In this document: one piece after another, positions 23,480 through 34,349 of the stretch
How positions within the stretch are numbered: the first letter of the stretch is position 1
Layout: the number at the start of each line of letters is the position of its first letter
Source: Escallonia rubra
Lineage: Eukaryota; Streptophyta; Magnoliopsida; Escalloniales; Escalloniaceae
Assembly (NCBI GenBank): GCA_033065855.1
Contig: JAVXUO010000644.1
Span: 682,001 to 746,000 of the forward strand
DNA length: 64,000 nt
Reading direction: 5' to 3'
Made by a program: the position numbers and the translations under genes
The notes under the pieces: model-generated
Told to the model about the DNA's origin: nothing
The model's database searches: none
What the model saw: only the letters and a program-made list of their open reading frames with translations

Positions 23480-24165
23480 GAGGGTGTTTGGGGTTGATTT
23501 TGGGATGGTCAAACCTGATTTAATCTAGATTAAATCAGGTGTGTGAGTGTTTGGCAAACGAGATTATGAGGTTTAATCTGGCTAAAAAAGCTAAAAAAAT
23601 GATTAAATCCATAATCCTGGAAAGTGAGAATTATGAAATAATTACATTTTCCATAATCAGGTTTGACCTTTTAATTTACCATCATATCCCCATGTTTTTC
23701 ACAAAAAGACATTTCATACCCTTTTAACTAATTATTGTGTGTGACTTTTAAGGTAGACTTTATTTATAATTTGGGGAAGTTATCATACTATAAGCACTAA
23801 TGCGAGATTGTTGGTATTTTTAATTAAGAATAAGAAGTAATAACTTTTGTATATGGTTGAAAATAGCTTCTTCAATAATTTTTCCGTATATTGTAGTTAT
23901 TTTCAATTGAAAGTTACGTTAACATTACTTCACTAAATGGATATTAGAAACTTTATTTATGTACTGTCCTTTATGGTCATTTTGTCATATCAAAACTGAT
24001 TTAATCACTTTCGATCCAAACATTTTTTTGTAACTTTAAACTAATTCACAGCTAATTTTACCAAACAACAAGCTGATTCTGTTTAAAGTAGATTAAGTCT
24101 GATTTTGAAAACTGATTCAGATTTAAACTAAAATCTGCTTTTCATAATCAATCTCAAACGGCCTC
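23480..24165. mobile_element. Tourist-like MITE (PIF/Harbinger)
   Basis: The element is 686 bp. The left end starts GAGGGTGTTTGGGGTTGATT; the right end, on the other strand, starts GAGGCCGTTTGAGATTGATT. The 3-bp target duplication TAA is at 23477-23479 and 24166-24168. TGTTTGG-type ends with a TAA/TTA target are characteristic of PIF/Harbinger-derived Tourist elements. There is no coding capacity, and the ends have diverged, so it is not recent. Confidence 0.85.
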
Positions 24166-24996
24166 TAAGACGTTATAGATATAAACAATGACAATTATAA
24201 ATACGTAATAAAAGTCATTTGAAATGAGTTAGTCCAAATTAGGAGTAAGATTATCTTCTCTCTCTTTGCAAAATACTAGTTGTGAGAGGATAAAATCTCA
24301 TTTTCAATGATATTTTGAAGCTACTTTTCGAGACAAAAGAATTGTTATGAATATGATTTTGTCTTCAACTCTTTGTCATTAGATTTGTTGCTAGCTTCTC
24401 TGACGCTAATATTTGTCAAAAGTATTTGAGTTTCACAATGTTTGACAAATCTAATACTTTTATACGTAAGTACAAGTACAACTATGTGACTCTTTAGAAT
24501 CTCATTTTTAAATGTCTTTTATAATGCACATGTACCTCATCATACTCCATATATATTTTGATAACGTTCAGCCTACAAAATACTGTAAAACTATTGGTCA
24601 TGGCAGCTGAAGTTGATCTCAAGATTACTTTAGTAACACAAGTCAAGAAACAACGCTGCACTTTATATATGCGGATGGCAAAAGGATTTTGTCGCTACAG
24701 ACTATTTAGCGGCGATGCTGCTATTTTGAAACGAAACGTAACTTCTACATCTGGTCATGCACACTTCCCCAAAAGTAGCTGTTAAGAAGAGTAAAAGTAA
24801 AGGGAAATGGGGTGATCCTTGGCTGGGGAACAAAGGGAGAGTGAGTGAATGACGTGGGGGGAGTCCCAACAATGGTCGTACAATCACTTTGCCTGTAATG
24901 TTTGTCATTCTCGAGCCTTGTGTTTGTTCCCGGCTGGGTTGACTCCTCCTTTCCGTTCTGGCAACCTTTGTATTATCCTTTTGTGATATACACTGT
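24166..24996. other. Intergenic, no supported gene
   Basis: AT-rich sequence. A plus-strand open stretch at 24558-24785 has no recognisable domain. The stretch ends at the left target duplication of the LINE (24997-25006). Confidence 0.4.
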
Positions 24997-25006
24997 TCAT
25001 ATGGAA

Positions 25007-27279
25007 TTTTTTTTTAATTTTTTTTTTAATAAGAGAATTGCATTCAAATGAAAATAACATTCGACCTTAGAGCCATTACAACAAGGATGACTACATTTGT
25101 CAAACCCTAAAGACACCCTACCCTGCAAAAGTCTATGAACCAGCATCACTTCGAACTATGGTCTAGGCCTATATCCTTACTTTGTCATCAACCCAGTCTT
25201 GGTAGATATCTATACGGGCCTGACATGCAAAAGATGCTAAAAGTCGTGCTTCCGTCAAAAGGTGAGGAGCCGCCCTGTTCATACTAAAGTGATGATAGTC
25301 TATTACACTATAGTAAAAATCATAAATGATGGGTGCCACCGTATCTAAAATATCTTCAGAACCTGTCATCTGATTGAAGAGAAAACAAGATTCAATTAGA
25401 ACCTTGATATGTAGGAAATTATTTTTGAGAGCCCATAAAGATGCAGTATGCAGACCAATGGTTAAAGCACTGTATTTATCAGAGAACAAAGATGAAAAAG
25501 CTATCGAACCACACCTCACACTATTTACATAACAAGATAAACCAATGCCCACCCGAAGGCGATCGCTATCAAAACAAGAAAAGATGACCATGGTAAAGTT
25601 ATAAGAAGTCACACAAGAACAAGGCTAATGACAATTATGAACAATGATCGGATCACAACGAGGAGTGGGGTTATGGTTTTTATAAGGTGAGCAATTCGGT
25701 TGAGGGAGTGAACATGGTCTAGAAGGCAAATGGTTTAAATCAACGTTTATCGAATTTGAACATGTGAGTATTTGTGGGATAATTTCCCACGGGTTAAAGA
25801 GTATGTTACGAAAAACAAAAATGTTTCTATGGATCCAAATAAACCAAAAGGTAAAAAAAATATATATATCGGGGAGATGGAATTTGCAGGTCCAAATTTT
25901 CGGTCAAGCCAAGCAATAAGCCATTCCCTTCCGGTACAACTGATACCTTCACTACGAATACCAAGGGGTAAACCGAACCATATAGGTCTGACGGACGGGC
26001 ATTTTACAAACAGATGGGTGACATCTTCCGTGTGTAAGTCACATAAAGGACAACCATCCCCAAGTTGGAGCCCGAGGTTTTTTAGGTTTGATTGTAAAGG
26101 TAGACGGTCCCATAGAATCTGTCAAACCAAGAACCGTATCTTGAGTGGTATCGGTAATTTCCATAGTTTTTTCCAGATATTCATAGAGAAAATTGTAATT
26201 GGGTAAGGTAGCTTGCTTTGTGAATTCATGTCGTCCGCTTTTGCAAGATATAACATTTTATAAGTCGAAGAGATCGTGAATTCTCCATTTGTCGTTGGCC
26301 CTCAAACAATCTGGTCATCATAGTCAAGTCGTGGAATATGAATGGCAAGAATAGAATTAGCAATAGGAGGAGTGAAGAACGATTCGATCTTTTGTTGGTT
26401 CCACCTGCCATTATGAATTAAATCACACACAAGGTTAGTACTTGTGTCAGGTTGATTAGTCTGAGAATCCGACTTGATAAGAAGTCTTTTGCTTGAAGGA
26501 ATCCAGTTATCGTTCCAAATAGAGATGCTTTTGCCATTGCCTACTTGCCACCTTAGGCCATTTGCGGAGTGTTTTCCGTCCCCAAAGAATGCCACGCCAT
26601 CCATTCGAGAAGTTACCGCTTTCCGAAGAGTTGAGGAAGTTTTGACGAGTGTAATTCTTACCTTGCATTACTCGGGCAAGAAGGGATTTCGGGTTTGCTA
26701 TAATTCTCCATGCAGTTTTGGATAGTAGAGCTTAATTAAACAGCCTAGTATCTTTGAATCCAAGCCCACCAAATTCCAGCGGTCCACATAATGCATGCCA
26801 ATTGATCCAATGCATGCCACGATTGTTCTCATTTCCTGACCACCAAAACCTACCTAGTAAGGAGTCAATCTTGTGGCATATATGAGCGGAAGAAGATATA
26901 CATGCATGTGATAAATTAGTAGAGATTGAAGAACGGATTTGATAAGAGTGGCCCGTCCAGCTTTATTCAGAAGAACCCCTTTTCAGCTTGCACATCAATT
27001 TCTTACTTTGTCAATCAAGTCTCAGAAGATTTCTTTCCTCCGAGTAGTGACATCAAGCGTGGTTCCCAAGTAGGATCCAAAAGTTGTTGTTGATTTGAAT
27101 CCCAAGCTTCGGGTTACATAATCAGCATCAGTCAGAATGGCGTTTGGACTCAAAGTGACGGAGGACTTTGTGAAATTTATTTGTTGGCCTGATTCCGAGT
27201 AATAAAGCTCCAGGGTTGTTTTAATCAAGTCAACAGATTGAGGCGTAATCTTTGTGAATATCATGGCATCATCACGGCA
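25007..27279 (-). mobile_element. 5'-truncated L1-type LINE (non-LTR retrotransposon)
   Basis: Insertion of about 2.27 kb on the minus strand. The plus strand begins with a T-rich run at 25007-25031, which is the poly(A) tail of the LINE. The 10-bp target duplication TCATATGGAA flanks it at 24997-25006 and 27280-27289. From 5' to 3' the minus strand encodes the C-terminal part of reverse transcriptase (27264-27022, with GQQINFTKSSV and GFKSTTTFGSYLGTTL), the zf-RVT segment (26604-26302 with FFGDGKHSANGLRWQVGNGK and SIWNDNW; then about 26110-25990 with CPLCDLHTEDVTHLFVKCP), and an RNase H-like domain (25612-25169). The endonuclease and the reverse transcriptase core with its YADD-type motif are missing by 5' truncation, which is usual for L1 copies. 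The remaining coding sequence is split over several frames by stops and shifts, so it is dead. Confidence 0.92.
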
Positions 27280-27289
27280 TCATATGGAA

Positions 27290-28201
27290 ATATGATTTGT
27301 ATAAGAAAGATTAAAACACTAAACCCAACTTAAGGGTTCATGTTATTACATTCAGCTACCTCAGGTTTGAGTTATTAATTATTACACTCGGGGCAAATAA
27401 AAGATCAAATGATGATGTTGCTCCGATTGAAGTGGTTAATTACATTAAAAAAAATTCTCTTAATCTTCCCTACCTTTATGCGGCTACAGAGGATCCAAAT
27501 CCCAACCCCAACTACCTTTCTCTGTACTCCACCCTCCTCTCTATTTTCCACCCTACCTTTATGACTAACACAATCTTATACAAATAATCTTCCCACTAGG
27601 GTTTTTGTAATAGGTAAGCCGTGATGTCCTTGAGGATAGAGGGAGGGGGGGGGGGGGGGGGGGGTCTGAGGTAATTTACTAGGTAATCTGTTGCGTTGTG
27701 TGGGCGTGTGGGGTGGGATGCTTAGGACCCGATGTTTGGAAGCGGCAGTAGAAGGTTGCGGAACATGAAGTGATAAAGACCCCTAATTTTTTTTTTGTGA
27801 TTTTATAAATGATCGAGTTTACACCTGTTTCGTGCGGTTCTCGATTGTCTTCTCTAGTTGTAATAATGTGTAGTAGTCATGGTATGTCATGACTATACCG
27901 TTATTATTTTGCTCTATTGGATCCATCGGGAGTTACTTGTAAACCTTTAGGGTTTGACATGTTAGTTTAAGTTAAGCTCAAGTGTAGGACATGCTCTACT
28001 TTAGTTTAATTGTAATCTGTAGAGGACCTATTAGATAACTTATTATCTTTTTGACTTTTGCAATCGGTATACATAGAGCAAGGGAATGTCGTGACGTATT
28101 GTCTGTTAGTTCTTCCCTTGGAAGGCTAAAAAAACTCTATAATCTTATTTATCAATGCAATTCTCGTATGAACCCAAAAAATAATATTTGGGGTGTGAAA
28201 G
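27290..28201. other. Intergenic, with a long G tract
   Basis: No supported gene. A run of about 20 G lies at 27644-27664. Around it, CTACCTCAGGTTTGAG (27355-27370) and TCTGAGGTAATTTACTAGG (27665-27683) look like the two sides of a small decayed inverted-repeat element, which is not secure. Confidence 0.4.
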
Positions 28202-28756
28202 TAGGGCTGTAAATGAACAGAATTGTTCATGAAACTACTCGTGGTTCATTCCCCAAAAAACTCATTCATGTTCGTTTGTATAATATACGAACCGAACATG
28301 AACAAAATATTAGAGCTCGTTTATTAAACGAGCAGAGCATGAACATTCTGAAGTGTTCACGAATGTATTCGTGAACATCTCGTTAGAATAATAACTAAAT
28401 TATAATATGTTCCAAACCCAAAAGTTATATAACTTAATTATAGTATAAATCAGTTGAAACTTGGAAGCCCTAAATCAGTTAGACAATTGGATCAAATAAG
28501 GTGTAGTTCTGGTTTGTAAATAATTGTTCTGAACGAGAACACGAGCTTTCAAGTTCGAGTTCGGTTCGTATAAATAAACGAACGAACTCGAGCCAAAGAC
28601 GAATTTTGTGAAACGAACCCCGAACGAGTTCAAACAAAATTGTGAAGATTAAACGAACACGAATACGAATACGAACACGAACACGAACAAGGCCTGGAAC
28701 TAAACAACGAGTTTGAACATGCCTCTGTTCGGCTCAAACTCGGTTCGTATACAGCC
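28202..28756. mobile_element. hAT-like non-autonomous element, probable
   Basis: The stretch starts TAGGGCTGTAAATGAACAG and ends with the complement of GGCTGTATACGAACCGAG. It is full of GTTCG/CGAAC-rich subterminal motifs, including a run of repeated ACGAACACGAAC-type units near 28660-28690. This form (ends with GTAAA.GAAC and abundant CGAAC motifs) is common for plant hAT relatives. I could not find a matching 8-bp target duplication, so the family call is tentative. Confidence 0.5.
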
Positions 28757-31421
28757 TTTCATGTAGTCAAGTGAATAACTTCAAAATTTATGAAGCTCTC
28801 TGTACTTATAAGAAAGTTAATTGAGCTCTTCATTGTATTACTTGAGTTCCACGATGGTGGTTAAAACTACTAAGCTGTCATTACAAGCTTTCAACACTCT
28901 GTCATGTTACAAGCTTTCAAAAGTGCTAAATAAAGTCTAAATAGACATCAAACGACTTCTTTTACTCTTATTTAGCAATTCATTTTTATAAAGGAGAGTG
29001 TTAACCGGAATTGGCTTGCGGAAAACTCTAGAAGATAATTATTTTGTGTACCATAATAGATATATATATATATATACAGATAAGGTGTTTCGCATATAAA
29101 CGGGGAGAGCCAAGTGTCTCATTTTACAATTATAAGCATGATCAACCTCACCTCGTGTTATAGGCTTGACTCTAACGCAAGCATTGAGGAAAAAGTAACA
29201 AGCATGCTGATCACTCAACCAAATCTTGATCACTCAACCAAATCTTGGTGGTAATTTCAACCGATAATTATGAAAGTACTTTGTCAGTTTTATGCACTTA
29301 TGATTGAGTGTCGTGTTTTTAGTAGACCGTTGCTATCACATGACATTAATAAAGTGGTTAACTCCGCACCAAAGAAATTCTCATTTTGAGTAATATATCA
29401 ATTACGAACTTTGTGTGTGTTGTTGATGTTTTACCATAAAAGTGAAGGTTTTGCCTATATTTTCCTCTTCCAACGTGATGAATATGTTTTTGTGGGTCTA
29501 AATTCACTTCATTAAAGTTGTCTGAAATCCGAAAGATGCATCGAGGTAAATTCAGAACATAGCATGTTCTATTATTTAGACAAATAGATGTGGTCATGTG
29601 GACGAACCATAGTAACCAACGTTTCTCTGAGTAAGATAACTTTTTTGTACGATAGATGGCGCATATCAACTTCAAAATTGGAGAGAGAACCTTTACTCTG
29701 GGTGCAAATTTGTCTCTAATAACACATAATTAGTACTTGGATACACTAACAATATCAACACCACATTCGTAAAGTGGATCAAATACAAAATAATACTTTC
29801 TTTCATGACGGAAATATATACATGAAGCTGAAGATAAAAAAAAATGTTGGCCACTGCTTAGCACTTTCTAAGGTCTGCATCCACAACTGACCACTCGAAG
29901 CAAATTTGAACATATATCATCTTATCAACATAGTAAGCTCAACATATTGTACTGCTTAGGAAACCTAAGTCTATAACATCAAGCAATCAAAGCTCACTAC
30001 TTTTGGCCTGAAAACAAAGCGCAAAGACACTAGAGAGGAAAACTTTAGGTAATAAGTCTACTAGCTCTCACAACCTCTCTTACAGTTTTCTCTTTTTTGG
30101 GACACTACTCGCACAACCTGTCACGCGAGACGCACAATCCATGTGGGAAAGATTTTGAGTGCAACCCCGGTTGTAAGATAGCTTACAATTTTTCATACAG
30201 TGATAATTAAATGTCGTTAAATATTGTTAGTGATATTTTGACAGTATCTTTAACAAAATTTCATTATTTTAGGATCACCAATTTAAAACTACTAAAAATA
30301 TTCAGCAAACAGTGTGTGTGAGTGATTGGCCTTGATAGATAAAAGATTTTTAAGTCAATGTAGGCATAAGTAACACTGTGTATTAGAGAGAGTGTGCGCG
30401 CGCGAGGGGGGGGGGGGGGCAGGGGGATTTAAGTCAATGTAAAACGTGCATGGAACGGTGAAGTCAAGAATATGTGCAAAAAGATGTGGTACATCCCCCT
30501 CCAACCAACAGAAGCAGGGCCCGTTTACTTTGTGTGAGAAGTCCTCTAAATTGGGCAATCCAAACCATTTGCAACTTGGAATAAGTTGGAACCTCAATTC
30601 TCATAAGGCCCACCGGCTGCGTCTTCTTCTTGCAAATAGTTATGAGAATGCATACTTGAGCTCATACAAGCTCTACTTTCATCGTTTAAGGCTTGAATTT
30701 AGATGAAATCGTAATTTGTTTAGTTCATTCAGCCAAGCTGAGCCATAAATACGTGCTTGAGCATGAGCTTCAGGTCAAATGCTCAATAGCATTCTCATGC
30801 ATATACGACCTTTTATATTTAAATGATGCCCTTAGAGCCTTTTTCCAATGCATCCCTCTGTGGCCTATGTTAGGATCGGTGCAAAGTTTAGTACATTACG
30901 CTGGCATTACGCATGGCATATTGCGTGGTCCAACGCCTATATCTACCTTTATACGAATCCTTGTGCTAGGCACCCAAACAATGAGTCCGTGACATTAAGC
31001 TTTTAAGCTCGACTCATTTTGTAAAAAAATGAGAGAATCATGAGCTAAACATGAGTTTTTGTTAACATACACGAACTAAAAAATATTTGACCTCCTAACA
31101 AACAAGATCGAGCTCGATCACAAGCATATTTAAACAAACACAAGCTCGAGCAAAGCTAAAAGGTCAGGAACTGGTATCACTTATAGCGTTAGTCTTGCAA
31201 CTATCATTCATAATTGAATTATTCTATTCGAATTACCTTCACTTAATAAAATGGGAGCGCTACTATACACGATGTGCGATTTACATCTAACATAAAAAGT
31301 GTGCTAATCGTCCTTTTAGCAGTATGGGTGTGGGTGGATGATGGGGGTGGTAGTGGATGTAGCAGGGATGGATGATGGGAGTGGTAGTGGATCAGGGTGG
31401 GTTACTGTGGCGGTAGGGATG
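28757..31421. other. Intergenic, no supported gene
   Basis: AT-rich. 29060-29079 is a TA microsatellite and 30408-30419 a G tract. 29216-29245 contains a short direct repeat of TTGATCACTCAACCAAATCT. 30690-31160 has AAGCTCGAGC-type motifs like those at 7250-7330, probably remains of old transposon ends. 31325-31421 is GGTGG-rich and forms the target region of the large hAT. Confidence 0.4.
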
Positions 31422-32073
31422 GATAATAGTAGAGGTGTCAATGAGTCGGGCTTGGGACGGCCCAGCCCGGGCCCAGGTGGGCCTTACGTGAAAACGGGCA
31501 TGGGCCGGGCAAGAAGGGTGGAAAAAAGGCCGGGTCGGGCTAGATTAAGGGGATATATAGGCCCAGTCTAAGCCCTGGCCCTAGGCCTAATATTTAGGGC
31601 CGGGCCGGGCCAGATTAATGAGATATATAGGCCCAGTCCAAGCAATGGCCCTAGGCCTAATATTTAGGGCCGGGCCCGGGCCTTTTTTTTTCTTCTTCCC
31701 AACTTCTTATTATTCAAAGTAAAGATTTGAATTGCGGTAATTTCTTGTTATTATGTAAGCAAATTGTAATTTAGTACTATAACTAGGATTATGTAGTGGA
31801 GTATAAGATCTGTACATTTAGTAATATGTGTGTATGCAAGCAAGTAAAGAAACTAAAAATGTCTAGACACGCACACATATATGTAGTAATATGTGTGTAT
31901 ATAATAATATTTTTAGCATTCAAATATTCTTTTTGATATAGTTAAATTGAAGATAAATTTGTTCATATACCCTCCTCCTTTTATCCGGGCTTAGGATCGC
32001 TGCTTGTAAACAAACAAGCGAAGTTACCTATTTTTTTTATATATATGAAAAAATATCTAACTTGCTTCTAAAA

Positions 32074-32080
<7 letters not shown>

Positions 32081-32132
<52 letters not shown>
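32081..32132. repeat. TA microsatellite, left flank of nested MULE
   Basis: An uninterrupted TATATA run ending at the left end of the nested Mutator-like element. An equivalent run continues at 34226-34285 on the other side, so the element sits inside what was one TA tract. Any 9-bp target duplication is therefore hidden in the repeat. Confidence 0.9.
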
Positions 32133-32135
<3 letters not shown>

Positions 32136-32248
32136 AGCTGATCCGTTGAGAGCGCTAGCAAAATAGGAGATCTTGCAAACGCGATCTGGCCGTCCATCCT
32201 GAAAGATGGACGCCCCAGATCACGCCTTTTTCGAATACTGTCAGTTGT

Positions 32249-32427
32249 CCGCGACACTATATCGCGGATGGACTTTTTTTACCTTTTTGCCCCTCCGCTA
32301 CACTGTATCGCGGACGGTCCAGATCTTTTTTTGAGTTTTTTTTAAGTCTGTCCGCTACATTATGCAACGAACTATTTTTTGACAATAATACTCTCATGTT
32401 CTATCCGCTACATTATGTAGCGGACGA
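32249..32427. repeat. Palindrome array in left terminal repeat of the Pack-MULE
   Basis: Four imperfect palindromes of the form GTCCGC-N(10-12)-GCGGAC, spaced about 45-60 bp: near 32249, 32296, 32345 and 32404. The cores vary, for example GACACTATATC and TACATTATGTA. They match in inverted order the array in the right terminal repeat. Confidence 0.75.
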
Positions 32428-32827
32428 GTAGACAGACACTACTTTTTTTTTTCTCTTTCTCGGTCCTTTCTCTCATTATCCTTCTGACATCTCTCTCTCT
32501 CTCGTTTCTCTCACTGTCCTTTCTCTTTCTCTCCCCCCCCTCTCTCTCTCTCTCGTTTCTCTCACTGTCCTCATTTTCCTGTTCTTCCTCAACCACAGCA
32601 ACAGAGGATGAAGAAGAAGTGGAGGGTTCAATTTCTCTCTCTCCTCTCTCTCTCGAGCATAATCTCATGCCGCTGCACCTCTCCATGATCCAGCCGGCGG
32701 AGATGACGACGGCCTCGTCTCAGATCAGCTCGCCGGACACAATCAAACCATTTGGTCCCTATAAAAGTTGGTGCATCTTCCCTCCCTCCCGCCCGTTCTG
32801 CTTCTACTCTTCCTCTCAAAACCTCTG

Positions 32828-33121
32828 CACTCCATTTTCTGGGTTCCATGGAAAATCCAGCGACACTTCAGGAAACAAGGCGTAGTGGGGCCCAGCTACT
32901 GTCCCATTGTCGGGAACTCGGCGGAGATCAGCGACACTTTAAAACCTCTAAAGGAGCAAAATGACAGAAGTTACGAGGAGCCAAATGACAGAACTTCGAA
33001 CGCCTACACGCCGTGGGTGCTAGATCCGGTCACCGGTTACTACCGGCCAGAGAATCAGGCCAAGGAACTTGACGCCGCCGAGCTACGTGAGTTGCTGTTG
33101 AAGCACAAAATTATACGACAC
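32828..33121 (+). pseudogene. Chimeric captured frame: cytochrome P450 N-terminus joined to LEA5/SAG21 C-terminus
   Basis: One open frame carries two unrelated conserved pieces. The first (about 32828-32929) reads IFWVPWKIQRHFRKQGVVGP then a SYCPIVGNSAEI segment. This is the N-terminal basic and proline-hinge region of a CYP72-clan cytochrome P450, just after its membrane anchor. The second (about 32999-33121) contains WVLDPVTGYYRPEN and ELDAAELRELLLKHK and ends at a natural stop, matching the C-terminus of LEA_3-family (Lea5/SAG21) proteins. About 23 residues of unclear origin join them. The open frame extends upstream to about 32768 but has no ATG. The heme-binding and catalytic parts of the P450 are absent. 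Both fragments share orientation and frame, the signature of a chimera made by a Pack-MULE. Expression is unknown. Confidence 0.72.
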
Positions 33122-33829
33122 TAAATTTGAAATTCAAACACGAATCAAATCTCATTTGCAAACTTGTTCCTACTTAGATCAAGGGTTTCCATAACAGGAA
33201 GCAGCTGCAAGGATTCGTCCATTAACACCAAAACATTACAAGCACATGAAACAAATGACAAACGGTTCCACTGTGGGAGTGCATCCTGAATCAAATCTCA
33301 AAAATTCCAATGTAAATCTGTATCTATGCATACACGAATCAAATCTCCTTCGATTCCCACCGTCCATTCCCATCACCACACACCACTTGATCCCGCTCGC
33401 GTCCCCGCCCCCTTCTTTTTCAACTCCCCTTCTCACCACGACGACGCCGGATCCGATCCCTCCGATTTTTTAGCCTGAATTTTCAGACTCGATCCCCCAG
33501 GAATTCGGTCCCCTGTCTCTTTGACTCCTCTTCTACTGAAATTTTTTTTTCCGTTCAGCTTCGCAGCGTAGTCGTTGCTCTCCGGTGAATGGAGGAGCGG
33601 AACGCGAGTTGATGACGCCGGAATCGCGCTGTGCTACACAGTGATGCCGGCTCGTCTCTGGCGCCGGTTCAAGCAGCTCGAGTCGCTGAAGCTCAATTCG
33701 GTGAGGCAGAGAAAAGAGAGAGGAATGAGAGAGACAGAGTAAGAAGAAAGAGTCATAAATTGATGATAAAGAGAGATAGAGATGTCAGGAAAATTAATGA
33801 CAGAACGAGAAAAAAGGACTGAAAACTTG

Positions 33830-34115
33830 TCCGCTACATAATGTAGCAGACGAAACAGACTGTCATTTCTGTCAGAACATTAATGACAGAAAGAGAAAAA
33901 AGGTCTGAAAACTTGTCCGCTACATAATGTAGCGGAAGGACTCTTTTTAAGTTGGAGGGTATTATTGTCAAAAAATAGTCCGCTACATAATGTAGCGGAC
34001 GGACTTAAAAAAAACTCAAAAAAAATATCTGGACCGTCCGCAATACAGTGTAGCGGACGGGGCGGAGGGGCAAAAAGGTAAAAAAGTCCGTCCGCGATAT
34101 AGTGTCACGGACAAC
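33830..34115. repeat. Palindrome array in right terminal repeat of the Pack-MULE
   Basis: Five imperfect palindromes with GTCCGC/GCGGAC arms near 33830, 33916, 33978, 34037 and 34091. The typical core is TACATAATGTA. The first two lie within a roughly 85-bp tandem duplication that also repeats ATTAATGACAGAA and CTGAAAACTTGTCC. This explains why the right side has one copy more than the left. Confidence 0.75.
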
Positions 34116-34224
34116 TGACAATATTCAAAAAAAGCGCGATCTGGGTCGTCCATCTTTCAGGATGGACGGCCAGATCGCGTTTGTAAGATCTCTTATTTTG
34201 CTAGCGCTCTCAACGGATCAGCTC

Positions 34225-34290
<66 letters not shown>

Positions 34291-34349
34291 AAAACTATAT
34301 TTTGTGAAAAAATTATTCTAAAAACTTGAGAAAAGGAAAATAAAAAAAA

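Larger units (their letters stand above)
32133..34225. mobile_element. Pack-MULE: Mutator-like element carrying two host gene fragments
   Basis: The element is about 2.09 kb. The left end reads GGAGCTGATCCGTTGAGAGC and the right end, on the other strand, GGGAGCTGATCCGTTGAGAG. Inverted similarity then extends for at least 300 bp on each side (32133 to about 32430, and about 33830 to 34225), with CT/GA-rich tracts possibly extending it further. Long terminal inverted repeats and insertion in a TA tract fit the Mutator-like superfamily. There is no transposase. The interior (about 32680-33480) is host-like and contains a frame joining a cytochrome P450 N-terminal segment to a LEA5 C-terminal segment. 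It is nested within the hAT at 31430-37376 and therefore younger than it. Confidence 0.88.

Noticed and set aside
27355-27683. Small inverted-repeat element around the G tract
   Set aside because: The matching ends are only about 12 bp and there is no target duplication, which is too weak for a feature.
32408-32686. Arg/Glu-rich minus-strand frame
   Set aside because: Translation of CT-repeat sequence in the Pack-MULE terminal repeat.
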